Positions 62,899-64,000 of a stretch of 64,000 nt of DNA are shown here, piece after piece. Below the pieces are notes generated by a model. That model saw nothing but the letters and a program-made list of their open reading frames with translations. It did not search any database and had not been told where the DNA came from. Source of the stretch: Cohaesibacter sp. (lineage in GTDB: Bacteria; Pseudomonadota; Alphaproteobacteria; Rhizobiales; Cohaesibacteraceae); the NCBI GenBank assembly GCA_025800145.1, contig JAOXSH010000082.1, positions 1 to 64,000 of the forward strand, in the 5' to 3' direction. Position 1 is the stretch's first letter; each line of letters starts with the position of its first letter. Both the position numbers and the translations under genes were made by a program.

Positions 62899-64000
62899 AT
62901 GACCGGTGCCCTTTCCCATATTCGCGTGCTTGACTTAACCCGTATTCTGGCAGGCCCATGGTCTGGGCAAATTTTAGGGGATCTGGGGGCCGATATCATC
63001 AAGGTGGAACGCCCGGGCACAGGTGACGACACCCGCCAATGGGGCCCTCCTTACACAAAAGACAAAGAGGGCAATGAACGCCCGGACGCTGCTTATTTTG
63101 GCTGTGCCAATCGTAACAAGCAGTCGGTCACAATCGATATCACCAAAGCCCAGGGGCAGGCCCTGATCCACGAGCTTGTGGCAAAGTCTGATATTCTGGT
63201 CGAAAATTACAAAGTCGGAGGCCTGAAGAAATATGGCCTCGACTATGATAACCTTAAAAACATCAAGCCGGATCTAATTTATTGTTCCATCACCGGCTTT
63301 GGTCAAACCGGACCAAATGCCTCAAAAGCCGGTTATGACTTTATGATCCAAGGCATGGGCGGGCTGATGAGTGTCACCGGCCAGCCAGTAGGATCTCCGG
63401 GGGGTGCACCTTTGAAAGTTGGGGTGGCACTGGCAGATGTCATGACAGGACTCTATTCTACCATCGGCATTTTGGCAGCCCTCGCCCATCGCGATCAAAC
63501 AGGAGAGGGTCAGCATATCGATATGGCCTTGCTGGATGTGCAAATTGCCAGCCTTGCCAATCAGGCAACCAATTATCTTGTCTCTGGCAAAGCCCCCACC
63601 CATATGGGCAATGCCCACCCCAATCTGGTGCCATATCAAACCTTTCCCACCTCTGATGGCCATTTCATTCTTGCGGTTGGCAATGACAGCCAATTTGCCA
63701 AATTTTGCACACTCGCAGGTTTGGACGATCTGGCCACCGACCCCCGCTTTGACACCAACCGCCACAGGGTAGAGCATCGCGAGATTTTGGCCGCAAAAAT
63801 CGCCGCTGTCACCGCAGACAAGCCCCTTGATCACTGGATGGAGGCCTTGGGCAAAGCAGGCGTGCCATGCGGGCCAATCAATTCCATCGATCGTGTTTTT
63901 GAAGAGCCACAAGTCAAACATCGCGGCATGGCAATAGAAATTCCGGCAAAAGATGGCAGCCTGCAACCGGGCGTCGCCAATCCGATCAAACTCTCCAAAA
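62899..64000 (+). CDS. CaiB/BaiF family CoA transferase, 3' end beyond window (probable succinyl-CoA:glutarate CoA-transferase)
   Basis: 367 codons are visible from the ATG and the frame is still open at 64000, so the gene is partial. Family III CoA-transferase features are RVLDLTRILAGPWSGQILGD, GADIIKVERPGTGDDTRQWG, YFGCANRNKQSVTIDI, the catalytic Asp in HIDMALLDVQIA, and SITGFGQTGPNASKAGYDFM. Its place after gcdR-gcdH suggests activation of glutarate to glutaryl-CoA (the SUGCT role); this is inference from context. Confidence 0.9.
   Translation, partial: MTGALSHIRVLDLTRILAGPWSGQILGDLGADIIKVERPGTGDDTRQWGPPYTKDKEGNERPDAAYFGCANRNKQSVTIDITKAQGQALIHELVAKSDILVENYKVGGLKKYGLDYDNLKNIKPDLIYCSITGFGQTGPNASKAGYDFMIQGMGGLMSVTGQPVGSPGGAPLKVGVALADVMTGLYSTIGILAALAHRDQTGEGQHIDMALLDVQIASLANQATNYLVSGKAPTHMGNAHPNLVPYQTFPTSDGHFILAVGNDSQFAKFCTLAGLDDLATDPRFDTNRHRVEHREILAAKIAAVTADKPLDHWMEALGKAGVPCGPINSIDRVFEEPQVKHRGMAIEIPAKDGSLQPGVANPIKLSK

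Noticed and set aside
63322-63966. 214-codon minus-strand frame near the window end
   Set aside because: It lies opposite the open CaiB-type CoA-transferase gene, which has family motifs throughout.
1-64000. tRNA, rRNA and CRISPR search by eye
   Set aside because: I found no cloverleaf with T-loop GTTCGA and CCA end in the intergenic gaps, no rRNA-like sequence, and no regularly spaced direct repeats of CRISPR size.

Overview
The window is a densely coded bacterial chromosome segment. I see no rRNA, tRNA, prophage, CRISPR array or complete insertion sequence. Gene content and order point to an alphaproteobacterium, most likely of the order Hyphomicrobiales (Rhizobiales). Several gene strings match what I know of that order: clpB / DUF4167 / prmC-prfA / ptsP / lysC / ubiG, then comF-grxC-nitrilase-DUF1178, then PpiC-argJ-mutT divergent from secA, and DUF2125 / tyrC-hisC-chorismate mutase / metX-metW / gloB. 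The presence of phaR-phaAB, a RirA-like Rrf2 regulator and an alphaproteobacterial-type Zur agrees with this. Base composition looks close to 50 % GC. No species name is assigned.

Layout. 1-11 kb: clpB, a MOSC protein, DUF4167, prmC-prfA, ptsP and lysC, mostly on the minus strand. 11-25.5 kb: ubiG, a PQQ-type sugar dehydrogenase, the comF operon, an NDUFAF5-like methyltransferase, a lone Flp pilin, PpiC-argJ-mutT, secA and a large SLC13 permease. 25.5-35 kb: ChaC-like cyclotransferase, DUF2125, the hisC-tyrC aromatic/histidine pair with a chorismate mutase fusion, metXW and gloB. 35-45.5 kb: an Lrp regulator divergent from an ALDH7-type dehydrogenase, an aminotransferase, znuCB behind a long perfect palindrome (Zur box), a DMT exporter, phaAB and phaR, and a VOC protein. 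45.5-55 kb: a degenerate GGDEF / EAL protein, gamma-glutamyltransferase, rpmF, oxyR-ahpC-ahpD and ispA. 55-64 kb: lysR/lysE, ispG, zur, bdhA, a luxR remnant, rirA and a gcdR-gcdH-CoA transferase cluster cut by the window end.

How the genes connect. PHB turnover is represented by phaA, phaB, phaR and bdhA. Lysine/glutarate breakdown is suggested by the ALDH7 dehydrogenase with its Lrp regulator and by gcdR-gcdH-CaiB; the product crotonyl-CoA feeds acetoacetyl-CoA, the substrate of phaA/phaB. Zinc control is split: zur lies 18 kb from znuCB, and znuA is not in the window. Oxidative and iron stress are covered by oxyR-ahpCD and RirA. The isoprenoid genes ispA and ispG are 2 kb apart.

The least explained material is intergenic. 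At least four repeat families are visible: (A) a MITE-like element with about 37-bp terminal inverted repeats, in two near-complete copies and several single ends, one of which truncates a luxR gene; (B) mosaic arrays of conserved blocks separated by hairpins whose stems change sequence but stay complementary, at 10.97-11.23 kb and 34.69-35.06 kb; (C) a 100-bp double-hairpin repeat at 35.6 and 49.9 kb; (D) single long palindromes at 17.3 and 26.0-26.2 kb. Family B is the best candidate here for an undescribed element.
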